This document shows positions 52,601-63,844 of a stretch of 64,000 bases of DNA, in pieces; the stretch's first letter is position 1; the number at the start of each line of letters is the position of its first letter. Source of the DNA: Telmatactis stephensoni (taxonomy: Eukaryota > Cnidaria > Anthozoa > Actiniaria > Isophelliidae); contig JALIZF010001825.1 in NCBI GenBank assembly GCA_029948255.1, positions 124,001 through 188,000 on the forward strand. The letters run 5' to 3'. The notes under the pieces were generated by a model. The model was not told where the DNA came from. It made no database searches and saw only the letters and a list, made by a program, of their open reading frames with translations. The position numbers were made by a program, and so were the translations under genes.

Positions 52601-53627
52601 AGATCAGAATATTGACGAAGAGCTGTAGGGAAATTTGTCCCAAAATTAGTATAGATACGGAATGCTAAATGGAGTCGTTATTGTTAAAAGCTCACAAAGC
52701 TAAAACTTAACAGAGACGTTTTATTTACATCCGTGAGTATTAACCTTTAAAACGTACCTCTCACTTGGATTGAAACTGGTCACGCAAGGTTTGTCACGGT
52801 GATCAGAAACAAATGACCTTAGTGTTCCTTTACTTTTGGAGAGGTTTTGAAGTTGAAGATCAAAATTACTTCTTTAATATTATTCTAAAAATGATCTTGA
52901 AATGTTTCAAAACAAGTTTTTTAGCAAACTGCACAAAACGCTGCTAGCTTCTTGACCCGCACAAACTCGCTATCTGAATCACGATGACAGATTATAAAGC
53001 AGACAAGAAAGCAGAAAAATTTCTTTTGGCCGTTTTTTATTTAGATATTCTTTGTTGTTTATCATTACTTACTCTTTAATTTTATAATTGTTTGGAATTT
53101 TTGGACTAATATTATATTTCGGACACTATCCGCAAAAATCTATCCGCAATCCGCAATCCGCAATCCGCAAAAATCTATCCGCAATCCGCACCCCGCGTTT
53201 TAACGACAGCCGAGTAGCTGCATGCAATTTACAACCGTTATCGTTGAAGTGCGACCTGCAAAGTTCAAAGTCTCTTTTGAAAACAAGCATTGAAAACTCA
53301 TTGAGACTGCATTGAGACGGACGTCAATCAAATTACGCCAGAGAGACAATTGACAATTTTACTCTCAAATAAGAAATAGCGGTTGTAAAAGAGTAGCAAG
53401 GATGGCACAGTTACCTTGCTTTGTATTATCTGGGGTGTCTTCAGTCATGAGTTTTTTTAGAGCTTGGTATTTTTCATCTAATTAAGATAAAAAAATAAAC
53501 TATCAGATTACAATTTCAGTACAATTCTTCAGTTAATTAGTGCACGTGCTTTACATTTACCTTTCTCGATGTGCAAGCCATGCCCAAGAGCTGTCGTTAT
53601 GACAAGCACAATCAAAAAAAGTTTCAT
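49030..53627 (-). CDS. Secreted ShK-like plus discoidin (F5/8C) domain protein
   Basis: Six exons (53627-53561, 53477-53415, 51328-51281, 50317-50195, 49889-49782, 49493-49030) give 290 codons plus TAA; every internal junction is phase 1. The first exon encodes a signal peptide (start MKLFLIVLVITTALGHG). Exons 2 and 3 are short acidic/lysine-rich spacers. Exon 4 has a Cys-rich ShK-like region that lacks one of the six usual cysteines. Exon 5 is a standard ShKT module with spacing C-8-C-8-C-8-C-3-C-2-C. The last exon is a complete discoidin domain of about 150 residues, opening with SRPLGLQDGRI and closing AELYGCK, with WWQVDL and RFFRL landmarks. ShKT modules occur in venom peptides but also in many ordinary secreted enzymes and matrix proteins; a glycan- or matrix-binding role is as likely here. 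The exon 4 donor (GTACGT) is the least certain junction. Confidence 0.82.
49500..49770. repeat. (ATT)n/(GTT)n-rich repeat
   Basis: Degenerate ATT, GTT, GTCATT and GGTATC repeats abut the acceptor of the discoidin exon. Read on the minus strand they extend the ORF as Asn/Asp/Thr repeats, which are intronic and not protein. Confidence 0.8.
52040..52386. mobile_element. CCCGGGGG-ended hAT-like MITE, copy 3 (nested)
   Basis: The left part CCCGGGGG...GGGGACTCC mirrors the right GGAGTCCCC...CCCCGGG. GGATACGG at 52032-52039 and 52387-52394 is a perfect 8-bp target duplication, which supports hAT. It carries GATGCTCGTCGTACCTTTTA as in the other copies. Confidence 0.8.
52408..52552. mobile_element. 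Palindromic MITE (nested)
   Basis: CATTTAGTGGAACCAACCGG at the left mirrors CTGGTTGGTTCCACTAAATG at the right, with AGAACGGCC/GGCCGTTCT inside. It lies inside the Mutator-type foldback. Confidence 0.65.
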
Positions 53628-55986
53628 CTTGTTCTGATGTTTGAGGGTTTCTTCCTCGGCTTTAGTTGAGTCTCAGGAAACTGATTTAGATCAAAGTGTG
53701 TAAGGCTATTTAAACTTTCCTCCTGTCAATCAAGCACTAATTCCGCCTCAATATTTAGGATGTGGTCGTATTTGAAAAAAGAAAGAAAAATAACCCGAAC
53801 TTTTCTCTTTTTCTTCATCAAAATCCGTTCAGAATTATTTAAACTATCAACGAGTGACCTTGAATTAGTTTTTACACAGTGTGTTTTAAACTTGGTACTT
53901 TTAAATATCAATAAGTGATTAATTGATTTGGCGGTACGCGTTTGCAAAGTTGTTTGTTAAGTCGAGCGTTCTACTAAAGGTACGACGTGCCTGAATGTTT
54001 TCACGGTCTATCAACACGAACATCTAGACTATGATTTTTTCTCTGACAAAAAGCACTGATTAGTTTTTTAGAAGTTGCCAAATTTCTTCCCATCTTTTTG
54101 ATTCCACAATCTCTTACAGAGCCAGTTTCTCCTGTCAGTCACGCCAAAATATTGTTGTTTTTAACAAGGGATTATAGTGTTTTCAGTGCTTTAAAGCGAA
54201 CATTCAAATGCCCAAACACAAAGGACTATTGTATGGTCTGGAATCATCAAGAGAAGATCCTCATTTTCTCTTCATATTATATTATAGGCATTAATTGGTC
54301 TAACATTCAGACTCCAAATTATAGGCGGCGAATAATGAAATTTCAGTTGCATCCATATGCTTATGGTTTTAAAATAATCTTTAATCAAGACCCATGAAGA
54401 TATCATTAATCTTCCTTAAGTGCTTTATTATGATTTTAACGCCGCTGAAAAAGGCCTAAAGGCTAAAGCCTTTCAAACATCTTTTGTGTACTAACAAAAT
54501 TCTCTGTAGGCTATCTGAGAAATTAAGGAATATGTGTCCAAGTTGTAGAATTTGCAAGCATACGGTGAGTTTCTTGTTGTAATAATGTCACAGGTGAAAA
54601 AAAATTGTTTCGTGATTCTGCTCTCAGTAAGCTTTAGGCTTTATTCGGCGACAACGTTAATTGAATTAGCTATACATTGGCGATTAATTTATCTTAATTT
54701 CATCCTTTAATTTTGTGCTCACAAAAGAAAGCTTTGACCTTGCCAAACTGATATGATCCATATAACCAGACAAAGCAAAGCAAAGCAAAGCAAAGCAAAC
54801 GCTACTAATCAACTCCAATACTAACTCGATCCGCCCCTATACATATCATTTAGCATAGGTCTGAATTTGAAAACAAAGGAAGGAAAGAAAGAAAAATAGA
54901 CTAAATTAAATTTTTCTAGTCTATTTCATCATTGACACTATGGTAACAATTAAAGTCGTGAAATAAGTTTTTACTGTATTTCAAACTTGCGTGCGCATTT
55001 TTCTTGTGTCATGGTGCATGATTAATTAGTTTGGTGAGTGTTGTAAAAATAAAGCTGTTTGTTAAGTCGAGCGTTCTCCAATATGACAGCTGTACATTCT
55101 GACCATTTTTGGCCAAGTTGATCAATTTTATTCATCTATACCTCAGTGAATTGATAGCAAAATGTTTTCAACCAACCAGGCCAGCGGTTTTTGTGTGCCA
55201 AGACACGAATTACATCTAAACTATGAGGTTCAACTGTACATGACAATTGTGCATAATGAAATCCACCAATTGCAAATCAGTCAACCACACAGTTCTTATC
55301 CGTGAAGGAGTTGCACTTGTATAGCCCTTGAAAGCAAAATATTTCAGACCAAAATACACGTAATTTTTTCCTGCACCCTTCGACATTGTTTCAGATCATA
55401 TTTTGATCAAAAAGTCAATCAAAAAACATATTCGTGTAATTCTTAACTATCTAGAGTAAACCAAACGAACGTAAGGCTAAAACTAGCTACATCATTTGTC
55501 TTCCACATTCCACTACAGCTAATTAAAGGGAGTATTCCCTCCCCACCAAATCAATACTACAAATGACAGACGGCAGTTTTAATTGGTTTGAAAACGTTTT
55601 TTTTTTCATGCATGTCCATCTTAAACTTTAGTTATGAAGTCACTCGGGATGCCTTTTGCTGTTTACAAATTGCTAGCAGTACAGCTCGGACTTTGTATTT
55701 TTGTCAATATTAAATTTTGGTTATAAAATTACTCGGGATACCTTTGCTGAATTCAAATTGCTAGTAGTACAGATAGGACTTTGTATGGAAATATCAGATG
55801 TTGAATTGAAACAAGCTAGAGAGCATAATTTATGCTTTCTTGATTAAAAACATGCGAATATAAGTTATAGCAGTTTTCAAATGACTGTAACAAAAGGACA
55901 CGTTATGGTAGCCGTTCTTAGTGTCGGGATCCCTGTGCTACCGGCTGCATGGGGACCAGTATGTGCCGTATAAAAATATAAAATTA
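53628..55986. other. Intergenic, no gene seen
   Basis: Holds the ShK/discoidin promoter side, AT-rich unique sequence, a short CAAAG repeat at 54768-54798 and a direct repeat (GTTTGTTAAGTCGAGCGTTCT at 53949 and 55059). A 99-codon ORF at 54098 has no family or splice support. Confidence 0.5.
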
Positions 55987-56218
55987 GAGAGATTAAGCAT
56001 CACGTAGACGGGAAACGGCAGAGTGGATCACGTGACCTACGAATTTCGCACCTGACGTTGCGCGTTTGGTACTCAAACGAAAGAGCGACTTTCACGCTTA
56101 CGGGAAACGCACTGGATCCATCCTCGCGTTGAAACAGCAACGCCAGACGCGAAAAAAGCAGGTCACGTGATCCTCTTTGCCGTTTGCCGTTTCTCGTGTA
56201 CGTGATGCTTAATCTCTC
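55987..56218. mobile_element. MITE family GAGAGATTAAGC, copy B
   Basis: GAGAGATTAAGCATCACGTA mirrors the right end TACGTGATGCTTAATCTCTC. TA flanks both ends. GGGAAACGGCA and TGCCGTTTCTC also pair. This is the best-preserved of three copies. Confidence 0.8.
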
Positions 56219-57000
56219 TAATATTGGAAATTCTTGACGTGTTAGTTAATTCCCTTGTATTATTTAACAGTAATATACGAAAACTGCTTTAAAGATTCAA
56301 CGATTGATTTCTGTCTCTGTTTCTCTCTCTAACTTAATTCAGTGTTTTCATTTGAATGAAACGTTGTTTTAACAATGTTTAAGGGCAAAGTATAGTAAAT
56401 GTTAGCATGTCTTCATGTCAAGACGTCCTAAAAGCGCTGTGCATGGCTAAATAAAGCCATCACAGTCTTATAGGGGCATGAAATTAGACAAAAACATGCC
56501 TCTTATCTTGAAGAGAAGTTTTTTAGAGAGGACTTTTAATGATTAAAGACAGGGCGCATTGAATCATCGGGTTTTTACTAATATGAAAGACATTAATGGA
56601 CCATTAGGTGAAGAAATGAAAGAAAATTGTTGCGCGTGGGGTGGTAATCAATCTCGAGCCCAGAGTTTTGCCGGCTTCTTTGCTCTGCAACTTGCAACGC
56701 AATAATGTTGCGCGACAAGTTGCACGATTTTGTTGCTCATAATTACAGCACCTGCAGTGGTAGTGTGTGTGAGTGACAGCAAGCTCACAATGGTTTGGTA
56801 CAGTAAGCATCAACATAACAGTTATGGGCGTAGTGACTGTGATTGGCAGACAAGGCCGATGGGCTGCATTCATTGATGTCTACAAATCAAATAAGAAATA
56901 TCTCAATCATCACGGGTGCGGACAACAGTCATGGAAGGTGGTTTGCAAAACGCATTTCAGCTACAAATGCGCGCTTTTGCATGGTATTTACAAATATACA

Positions 57001-57258
57001 GAGGTCTCAATGGGGTTAACCGTTAGCCGTAAAAGGGCCAAAAATTTAATCGTAAGCCGTAATAATAGGAAAAAACTAACCGTTAGCCGTAATAAAAAGT
57101 TAGTCGTAATAGCTTTCTCCAGCGTTCTCAACAATAAAAAATAATTTTTAATTATTAAGAACAATGGAAATTACTTATTAACCCACTTAAACCGTAATCG
57201 TACAAAAGCCAAAATATTAACCATTAACCGTAATAGCCACCACCCCATTGAGACCCTC
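57001..57258. mobile_element. MITE with AACCGTTAGCCGTAA repeats
   Basis: GAGGTCTCAATGGGGT at the left mirrors ACCCCATTGAGACCCTC at the right. The interior repeats variants of AACCGTTAGCCGTAA at least five times. Confidence 0.6.
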
Positions 57259-59385
57259 CTGCTAGGGAGATCGTGAGTTGCCAACCTTTAGTTATTATAT
57301 TACTAAAGGGGAAAAATAAAAAAAACCCGGCTAAATCGGAAAACCAATAACATAGGATGAAAGAGGAAGTTTATTTAAACATTCAGACTAAGTTTCATGA
57401 ATGATTTGTCATTTTTGATATTTTTATTTAGTAAAAATTCATTTTCTCCATACATTCTCTTATAAATTATATAAGCTTGGGCTACCTGTGCTAAAACATC
57501 GCTTTAGTTGTTTTCTTTCCCTGGTCAAATAATACACGAGAAATTCTCATATTAAATACACGACAGTTGAATTGACGGTACTTTTATTTGTAAACACGAA
57601 CGCGTCTACGAATTCCCGCCGAATTTTCAAGCATGCGCAATGCGTTTTTTACCCGTGCACTACTAAGTTTCGCACATGTAATTCCTCCCGAACGTCCCGA
57701 ACACATTCGAATAGATTTGTTTTGACTGAATGCTACACTTCGGTGTTCTCGCTAAATCTAAGCATTTGATTGGCTAACTTTACACCCTGCATGCTTTACG
57801 AATGGGCTCCTGGCGACACTATTTGTGAAAGCCAGCGGTCCTTCGTACGATCATAGTTAGTAGAGGGGACCCTCTACTAACTATGGTACGATCGAATAGG
57901 CCTGGGCTTCTATAGACGAGCGAACTTCTCGATGAGTTGGTATGTATGTACGTAAGGCGTGTGACCTGCGACGTCAGCAAAACATGTTATTCATCAAACT
58001 AACCTAACAATTTCGTGACATTTTTTAGATACGACTTTTTTCTGTCTGAGAATGAAAGTCCTCTCTATTAACTCTGCCTTTAAAACTATTATCAGGACTA
58101 TCAGCACTAATAATTCAAGCGGGGTAGTACAAAATGATTATCATTCTCTAAAGTATGATGATTTAGTGATTTAGGGAGCCGTGTCAAAAAGAATCTTTCT
58201 GAATGACCAGATTTCACTTCTACATACACGAGCAACTTTTTCTTGACATGAATTTCTTTGACAAGTTTTCTTGCTCCATGTAGACGGATCAACAAGTTAT
58301 CATTGGCAGGTGGTTGTCCATGTAAAGCATAAAACATTTGCTTGTGTAAACGACAAACAAGTTTTCCTTGAAAAATTTCCTTGTGCCCGAAATACACTTT
58401 ACAATGTCATGATGGGGTCATGATGTTTTCCTTCTCTCCGTCAACACGAGCGAATCTTTTCCATGACAAGTTTCCGACTTTTAAGGGCCGCGAAAAAAAT
58501 TGGCATGCCGGCTATCTCTTCAACAAGGCAAATTGACAATGATGGAAAAAATGACACTAAATCTTTTGTCCTCTACACCAGCTAGTTTTCCTTGGGAAGA
58601 AAAACTTGTCCGAAAGAAAAATTCGGGTTTTATAGATACAAAAAAGTCACGTATTTGTCGCTTTTTGGTATGCTTGAAGAGCGCTAGTAATAAAGTAATA
58701 ATAAAGTAATGATACTAAAGTAGTAATAAAGAAAGTGATTGAGTCATTTAGTAAACATTTGTGGTCCAAAATGATACATGTTTGAATCAGTTCAATGACA
58801 ATAAGTTTTTGAGTTCAGTTGACCGCGGAGTCACTGATGAAGAGTCCTTTCATGTATAAGCTGTCGTTCTGGAAAATTATTTTAGTTTTGAACTCTTCTC
58901 TTTGGTTTACTTTTTTACGCTTTTTACTCCTTAGTTTTATATGTTTTCTTCCACTTTCGGCTCGTGCATGCGACCGACCTCTTGAACCGCCTGCTGTCTA
59001 CATCAGAGTCGTTTCCTGTCCGTAATTGACCTATCAGCCAGGGGTCAAAAGGGAACTTGTGCTCGTACGTAATACCACTTCCTTTTCATTTGTTCATTTG
59101 CACTGTTTTGCAGATTTATATATATATATATATTGCACTGATATACCTCTTTTAGTTAACCGAAAACTATTGAATTTCAACTATGTTCATGTATCTGCCA
59201 AGAGCCATGCACATGGATGGAACTGATCGCTCAAAATTGGAAATAGTGCTCAATAACTTTTATCCGTCTGTTTTGAATATGAAGAAAATATGTCGCTTCG
59301 TAATTTTTAATATTGGGACAATTAAGATAAGTTCATTCAAGTCATTTTCAATTCTAAGACTTCTTTCACTTGATCCATGAAGTAT
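57259..59385. other. Intergenic, no gene seen
   Basis: Contains one orphan motif TTGGGCTACCTGTG at 57478, a short palindrome around 57855-57902 (AGTTAGTAGAGGG/CCCTCTACTAACT) and a stretch at 58210-58470 rich in GACAAGTTTTCTT phrases that recurs near 62457. A (TA)n tract lies at 59118. ORFs are short and unsupported. Confidence 0.5.
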
Positions 59386-60337
59386 AGAGTTTTTAAGAGC
59401 ATCAATGACGCACATGGGAAACGGCAAACAGCAGCTCAAGAGGATTATTACGTACGTGACCTGCTTTTTTCGCGTCCGGAGGTGCCGGACAAATAGAAAT
59501 GTTAGAAAAATAGTTTAAATTACAAGTATTAAAACATATCATAAAGAAATAGTGATCAATAATGAAAAAAAGAAGTAATTAAAGAAAGAAAGGACATAAG
59601 AAAATATACATTAATGGTTAGCTAGTATTCGTTCAAGATAGTATTTTTTATGAGCCGTTTAAAGCAATTACAATTTTTAGACTTTAAGTCATCTCGGATT
59701 GACTATTCTATATTTAATCGAATATTGAATTTTCCATAATTCGTCCTTATTTTATGAAGATAATATGACTTTTTGGTTGCTAGTCTGGTATTGTAGTTAT
59801 GTACATTTTTGATGCTTTTAAAATAATCATTATAAAAGATTGACGCAACAGGGTTCGTGCTGAGATACGGATTTAAAATTCAAGGGGAATTCAAGGAGTA
59901 TTCCCAACAAGTTTTCAAGGAGTGGCGTTACCCGATTTTTTTCTAATGGTTTTACTGAAATACTAGGACATCAGTCTTCTTCCCTCCGCATGTAAAAGAA
60001 AAAAGTGAATTTCTATAGCTATGTTTCCAATCCCATTCAAATCCCTTGCGTTTTTTTGTTAAAAGCATAAATTCAAGGAGTTTTCAAGGAGTTTGAGCAG
60101 AATTTCTAAAATTCAAGGGCTTTTCAAGCGCCCTTGAAAACGTAAATGAAATTCAAGGAGTTTAAGAGTAGCACGAACCCTGTACAAGCATGTAGCGTGG
60201 TGAGTCAATTCGCGTTTGACGTAATCGTGAAAATTGTCGTTTGAGTGCCAAATACGCAACGTTAGTTGAAAAAACGCATGCAGTCACATGATCCTTTCCA
60301 TCTGCCGTTTCCCGTGTGCGTGATGTTTAAACTCTCT
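59386..60337. mobile_element. MITE family GAGAGATTAAGC, copy C, split by insertion
   Basis: The left half 59386-59482 (CATGGGAAACGGCAAAC, ACGTGACCTGCTTTTTTCGC) and right half about 60189-60337 (GTCACATGATCC, TGCCGTTTCCCGTGTGCGTG) together match copies A and B. About 700 bp of foreign DNA lies between them. Confidence 0.65.
59849..60182. mobile_element. hAT-like MITE (CAGGGTTCGTGCT ends), nested
   Basis: CAGGGTTCGTGCT at the left and AGCACGAACCCTG at the right are exact inverted repeats. The interior repeats ATTCAAGGAGTTTTCAAGG phrases. It is part of the DNA that splits MITE copy C. I found no clear target duplication. Confidence 0.65.
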
Positions 60338-60512
60338 GTTGTACCATGCGAAATATACAGAGACCGGAATTTCATGAGTTTGGGAATCCCTTTTCCGCTG
60401 ATCTTTTAACGGCCGGTTATAATAAAATCTAAGATTCTTGTGCGCCTTTAATTTGCGAAGTTTATTTGGCTCCCCATAGTCAGTTCGAGTTAGCGGGGAA
60501 CCGGAATTCAAG

Positions 60513-60875
60513 CCCGGGGGGACTTGTCAAAGGATCGGGTATGCATGCTCGTCGGAAATTTTCAAATATACCCCCAAAAGATACCGGAAGTCTTTTAAGA
60601 AAGGCGTAGCTGGACGATTTTTAACCCCTAAGAGATACCAGCGATAACAAGCTGATGAACATTATTATGATGAACAAAAAATTGAACAGTCGCGGACACG
60701 CTTTTGTTTGAGAACAAGATAATAAGATGGGCTCTTTAATTTGATACTCTAAGAGAGACCAGGAAATGCTAAAACTCTAAACTTCAATTTTAACACCTTA
60801 AAAGATACCAAATCGCTGATTCGAGCACACCGGTGATCCTTTTACAGTAGAGTCCCCTCTCCCCCCCCCCCCCGG
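60513..60875. mobile_element. CCCGGGGG-ended hAT-like MITE, copy 4
   Basis: Starts CCCGGGGGGACTT and ends AGTCCCCTCTCCCCC...CCCGG. ATGCTCGTCGGAAATTTTCA, AAGATACCGGAAGTC and AAAAGATACCA are family phrases, in part inverted relative to copy 1. Confidence 0.6.
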
Positions 60876-61210
60876 AATATTCAAGTTATCAGAGTTGGAG
60901 ATCCACCAGTAAATGACTATGAAAATGTGGACAAAAACAAGCGGAATTTGTTAGAAAGTTTAAGATAACCGAGTTGGAGTAACTAAGCGATGTTCCACTA
61001 TATTTCCATCACCAATAACCGATAAACAACTTAAGCAGAAGCGGAAGCAACTGTCTGTTATTTTAAAACCAATCGAACCAATCTTTTAGGGGGATATTGT
61101 ATATCGGTCACTGATAGGATTACTCTCTATAAATAAAGGAATATCTAATCTTTCTGCAAGTACCGCATTCCAACATGTCTGGATGGCATTAAATTCGTCC
61201 CCTAAAATAG

Positions 61211-61217
61211 TATATAA
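61211..61217 (+). promoter_or_regulatory. TATA box of small secreted-protein gene
   Basis: TATATAA sits about 360 bp before the start codon. A non-coding first exon could run from about 61240 to 61292 (donor AAG|GTACGT) and splice to 61518 (acceptor TTTTTAG|GATCT), which leads into the coding exon. Confidence 0.5.
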
Positions 61218-61572
61218 AGCGGAAAATTTCCAGCTGGCAAAGGCAAAGGACGCACGTCTTGGAGTCAATTGATTGCTTTTCTGTAACTCACAAGGTACGT
61301 CATTTCAATTATATCGGCCTGAAAGAAAGAATAATATGCGTCATTTTGTACAGCACTCGATCTTGTGCGATCGTCGTTTGCTTACGGTTACCACCTGTGT
61401 GTAGAACAAGAGTACGTAAGGTCAATTTGTGAACGAGTATATCTAGAAAGCTTGCAGAAAGTGATCAAAACTATATTGATTCCCTGGAACTGATCAAACT
61501 TTGTTTCCCATTTTTAGGATCTATTTACTGCACGATTCGCTTTTCAACGCTGCTACACTGTACACAAACGAG

Positions 61573-62928
61573 ATGTTAATCACGTTCCTCGTTGGCCTCG
61601 TATGCGTCCTTGCAACAGGTACAAACTTGTTACTTTTATTTTGTTATATGTTAGTTTAGTATATTTAGCTTGCCCTAGCTTCCTATGGTCACAAGGGCAA
61701 CATTATAGCCTGACTGTGGGCCCTGTAGTGTAGTAACACAGACCACATACTAATAGATCTCCCTCCTTACTCTTCCTGCTGGGTGAAGTGTTATGGGCTA
61801 GCTGTTTTACGTCCCTACATTACAGTGCAAAAATTAAACGCGCGAGTAAATTTTCTCAGACACGTAATTGAGTAAATCGGTATATCCACAGTTACTCAAT
61901 TATCCGTGTAAATGTCTAGCCTTCAGTTATTTGAGTAAAGGGTACACAGTTACTCAGTTATTTGAGTAAAGCCGGGGTACACAGTTACTCAGTTATTTGA
62001 GTAAAGGGTACGCAGTTACTCAGTTATTTGAGTAAAAGGTACGCAGTTACTCAGTTATTTGAGCAAAGGGTACGCAGTTACTCAGTTATTTGAGTAAAGG
62101 GTACACAGTTACTCAGTTATTTGAGTAAAGGGTACACAGTTACTCAGTTATTTGAGTAAAGGGTACTCAGTTACTCAAATAACTGCAGTGAGTAAATCAG
62201 TTTACTTGGATAAGTGAGCTACTGTGGATGCACCGATTTACTCAAGTTTTTTTGCAGTGTATGTACCGAAGCCGTAATGTGTAGTAGTGAGTTCGGCACC
62301 AAGCATACGAGAAGGCCTGAAGGTCTATATAAACAAAGAACAAAAATAAGAGGATACAAAAGAAAAAATTATAAAATACAAAAGAAAGCCTCTGGGACCA
62401 GGGTACCTCCGTAAAGACCCTAAAGCAGTTGAACTTTTCCTTGCGAAGTTTCTTTTGACAAGTTTTCTTTATGTAGACGGATCAAAACGTTTTGAGTTAC
62501 CTGCGTACCTTGGCTTTCAAGGGAAGCTAAGGAGAGTGGGGAGGGGTCTATAATCCCATCTAAAATCCCGTGGAAACCAATACAATTGTGTCAAATTAAA
62601 TTAGTTTGTTTTTATATATACTTAGAAGTGCTGTCTGTAGTTCAACTAGCCTAATTGACATTTAGTGAGTGCTGCCTAATATTGTTTTTTTCCTTGTACA
62701 ATAAACTGATTGCTCAAGGTTGTGTGCGCTTCAGAAATCGGTCTATTTTTGAAATGCATGATTGCTAATCCTCAAGGATATGCAAAAAAATTCCAGAGAA
62801 CTGGGATGTATTCTGTTTTCAAACATACACGCAATTATCCATGTGCTAAACATGCAAAGCTCATTGGACATATGACCTGTGACTACCATAATTTTTGTTT
62901 TGAAATAGTGTCAAACTATGTAAAATAA
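61573..62928 (+). CDS. Small secreted cysteine-containing protein
   Basis: Coding exons 61573-61618 and 62735-62928 give 79 residues plus TAA. Exon 1 encodes MLITFLVGLVCVLAT, a hydrophobic signal peptide, and ends in phase 1 at a good donor (CAG|GTACAA). Exon 2 follows the acceptor CGCTTCAG and stays open for about 64 codons. The mature part has four cysteines (KCMIAN, NYPCAK, HMTCDY, NFCFEI) and is basic. I do not recognise the family; a secreted peptide, matrix or defence protein are all possible. A mariner-type MITE lies in the intron. A TATA box, a 5' UTR intron and an AATAAA downstream support a real gene. The exon 2 acceptor has its pyrimidine tract set back, so the join is less certain than the first exon. 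Confidence 0.6.
61823..62259. mobile_element. Mariner-type MITE enclosing a 31-bp minisatellite
   Basis: CAGTGCAAAAA at the left and TTTTTTTGCAGTG at the right are inverted repeats, and TA flanks both (61821-61822, 62260-62261). The core is about seven copies of a 31-bp unit GGGTACACAGTTACTCAG plus TTATTTGAGTAAA, itself partly palindromic. Confidence 0.8.
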
Positions 62929-63594
62929 TCGTGTATTTTTCGTTGCCTTGCGTGACCGGAGATGGCTGTCATCTTGTCTTTCATGCACGTCTCTTGATAT
63001 AAATATTAGATTGGCTGTGAAGGTGCGAAAAGCACAAGGTGATGCGAGGCAATTTATATTACAGTAAAGGCACAAGAAATTGTTGTATGCCGGGCTGAAT
63101 TGAATAATTTTTAAAAAAATTTGTAGAAATTAAATGTGCTAAATAAAAATGCACTTTATCGATCGGGGTTTAAATGGGCTCTCTTGCGAGAGAATTCACT
63201 ATTTTAATTTAGGTTGCTAACTCTGAGTCTGTAGATTTATTTCTGAGACCCGAAAGACTTATCATCGAAGCTCATCGAATTTATAGCTGGAATGCATCGA
63301 ATGCTCGCTAAATCGCTTGTCTATGATGTACAATATTTCCAAAACAAGCTCGGTGACCCACTAGCTCGTTTTTTCTTAGCTACAAGATAAATAACTCCAA
63401 ATATAAAAAAATCCAATTTATAGCGATTTTATTGGTAGGATTAATTAAAGAGGAATTATCTTTTTTAAACAATAAAATAGACAATAAAAATACAATCCTT
63501 AGACCTGTAATACAAACAAACGGCAAGATATTGAGAAAACGGGATTTCCTCAGATGGGGTAAAATCCAGGCCTTTACATACTTACAGGGTAGTA
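62929..63594. other. 3' UTR and intergenic
   Basis: AATAAA at 63142-63147 is a plausible polyadenylation signal for the small secreted-protein gene. Nothing else recognisable. Confidence 0.5.
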
Positions 63595-63844
63595 ACGAGG
63601 TATATTTTTTTTCAGTGATCCCGATCCCAGGGCTAAAATTGTAATCCTTGATCCCCAAAATAAGGACAATTTTGATCCCTGATCCCGTCTTAAAAAAGTG
63701 ATCCCGTTTTCGAAATTCTAAAGACAGTGATCCCGATCCCAAGGCTAAAAATCTGATCCCTGAGCCAAAAAAATAACGCTGACGTGATCCCTGAGCCCCA
63801 AAATAACACTGATCCCTGATCCCATATACCTCGTTACTACCCTG
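63595..63844. mobile_element. MITE with 6-bp duplication
   Basis: CAGGGTAGTAACGAGGTATA is exactly mirrored at the right end (TATACCTCGTTACTACCCTG). TACTTA at 63589-63594 and 63845-63850 is a perfect 6-bp target duplication. The interior repeats GTGATCCCGATCCC and TGATCCCTGA phrases. Confidence 0.85.

Larger units (their letters stand above)
51415..53211. mobile_element. Mutator-type foldback transposon, ~430-bp arms, 9-bp duplication
   Basis: Arms of roughly 430 bp at each end are near-exact reverse complements. They begin GGCTGTCGTTAAAACGCGGG, and an inner minisatellite of GGATTGCGGATAGATTTTTGC units follows. GAGTAGCTG at 51406-51414 and 53212-53220 is a perfect 9-bp target duplication. No transposase is encoded; the middle (about 51840-52780) holds two nested MITEs. 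It sits in intron 2 of the ShK/discoidin gene. Confidence 0.85.

Noticed and set aside
62719..62734. Alternative acceptor CTCAAG at 62719 for the small secreted gene
   Set aside because: Joining there hits a stop codon within about 16 codons; the acceptor at 62734 leaves about 64 codons open.
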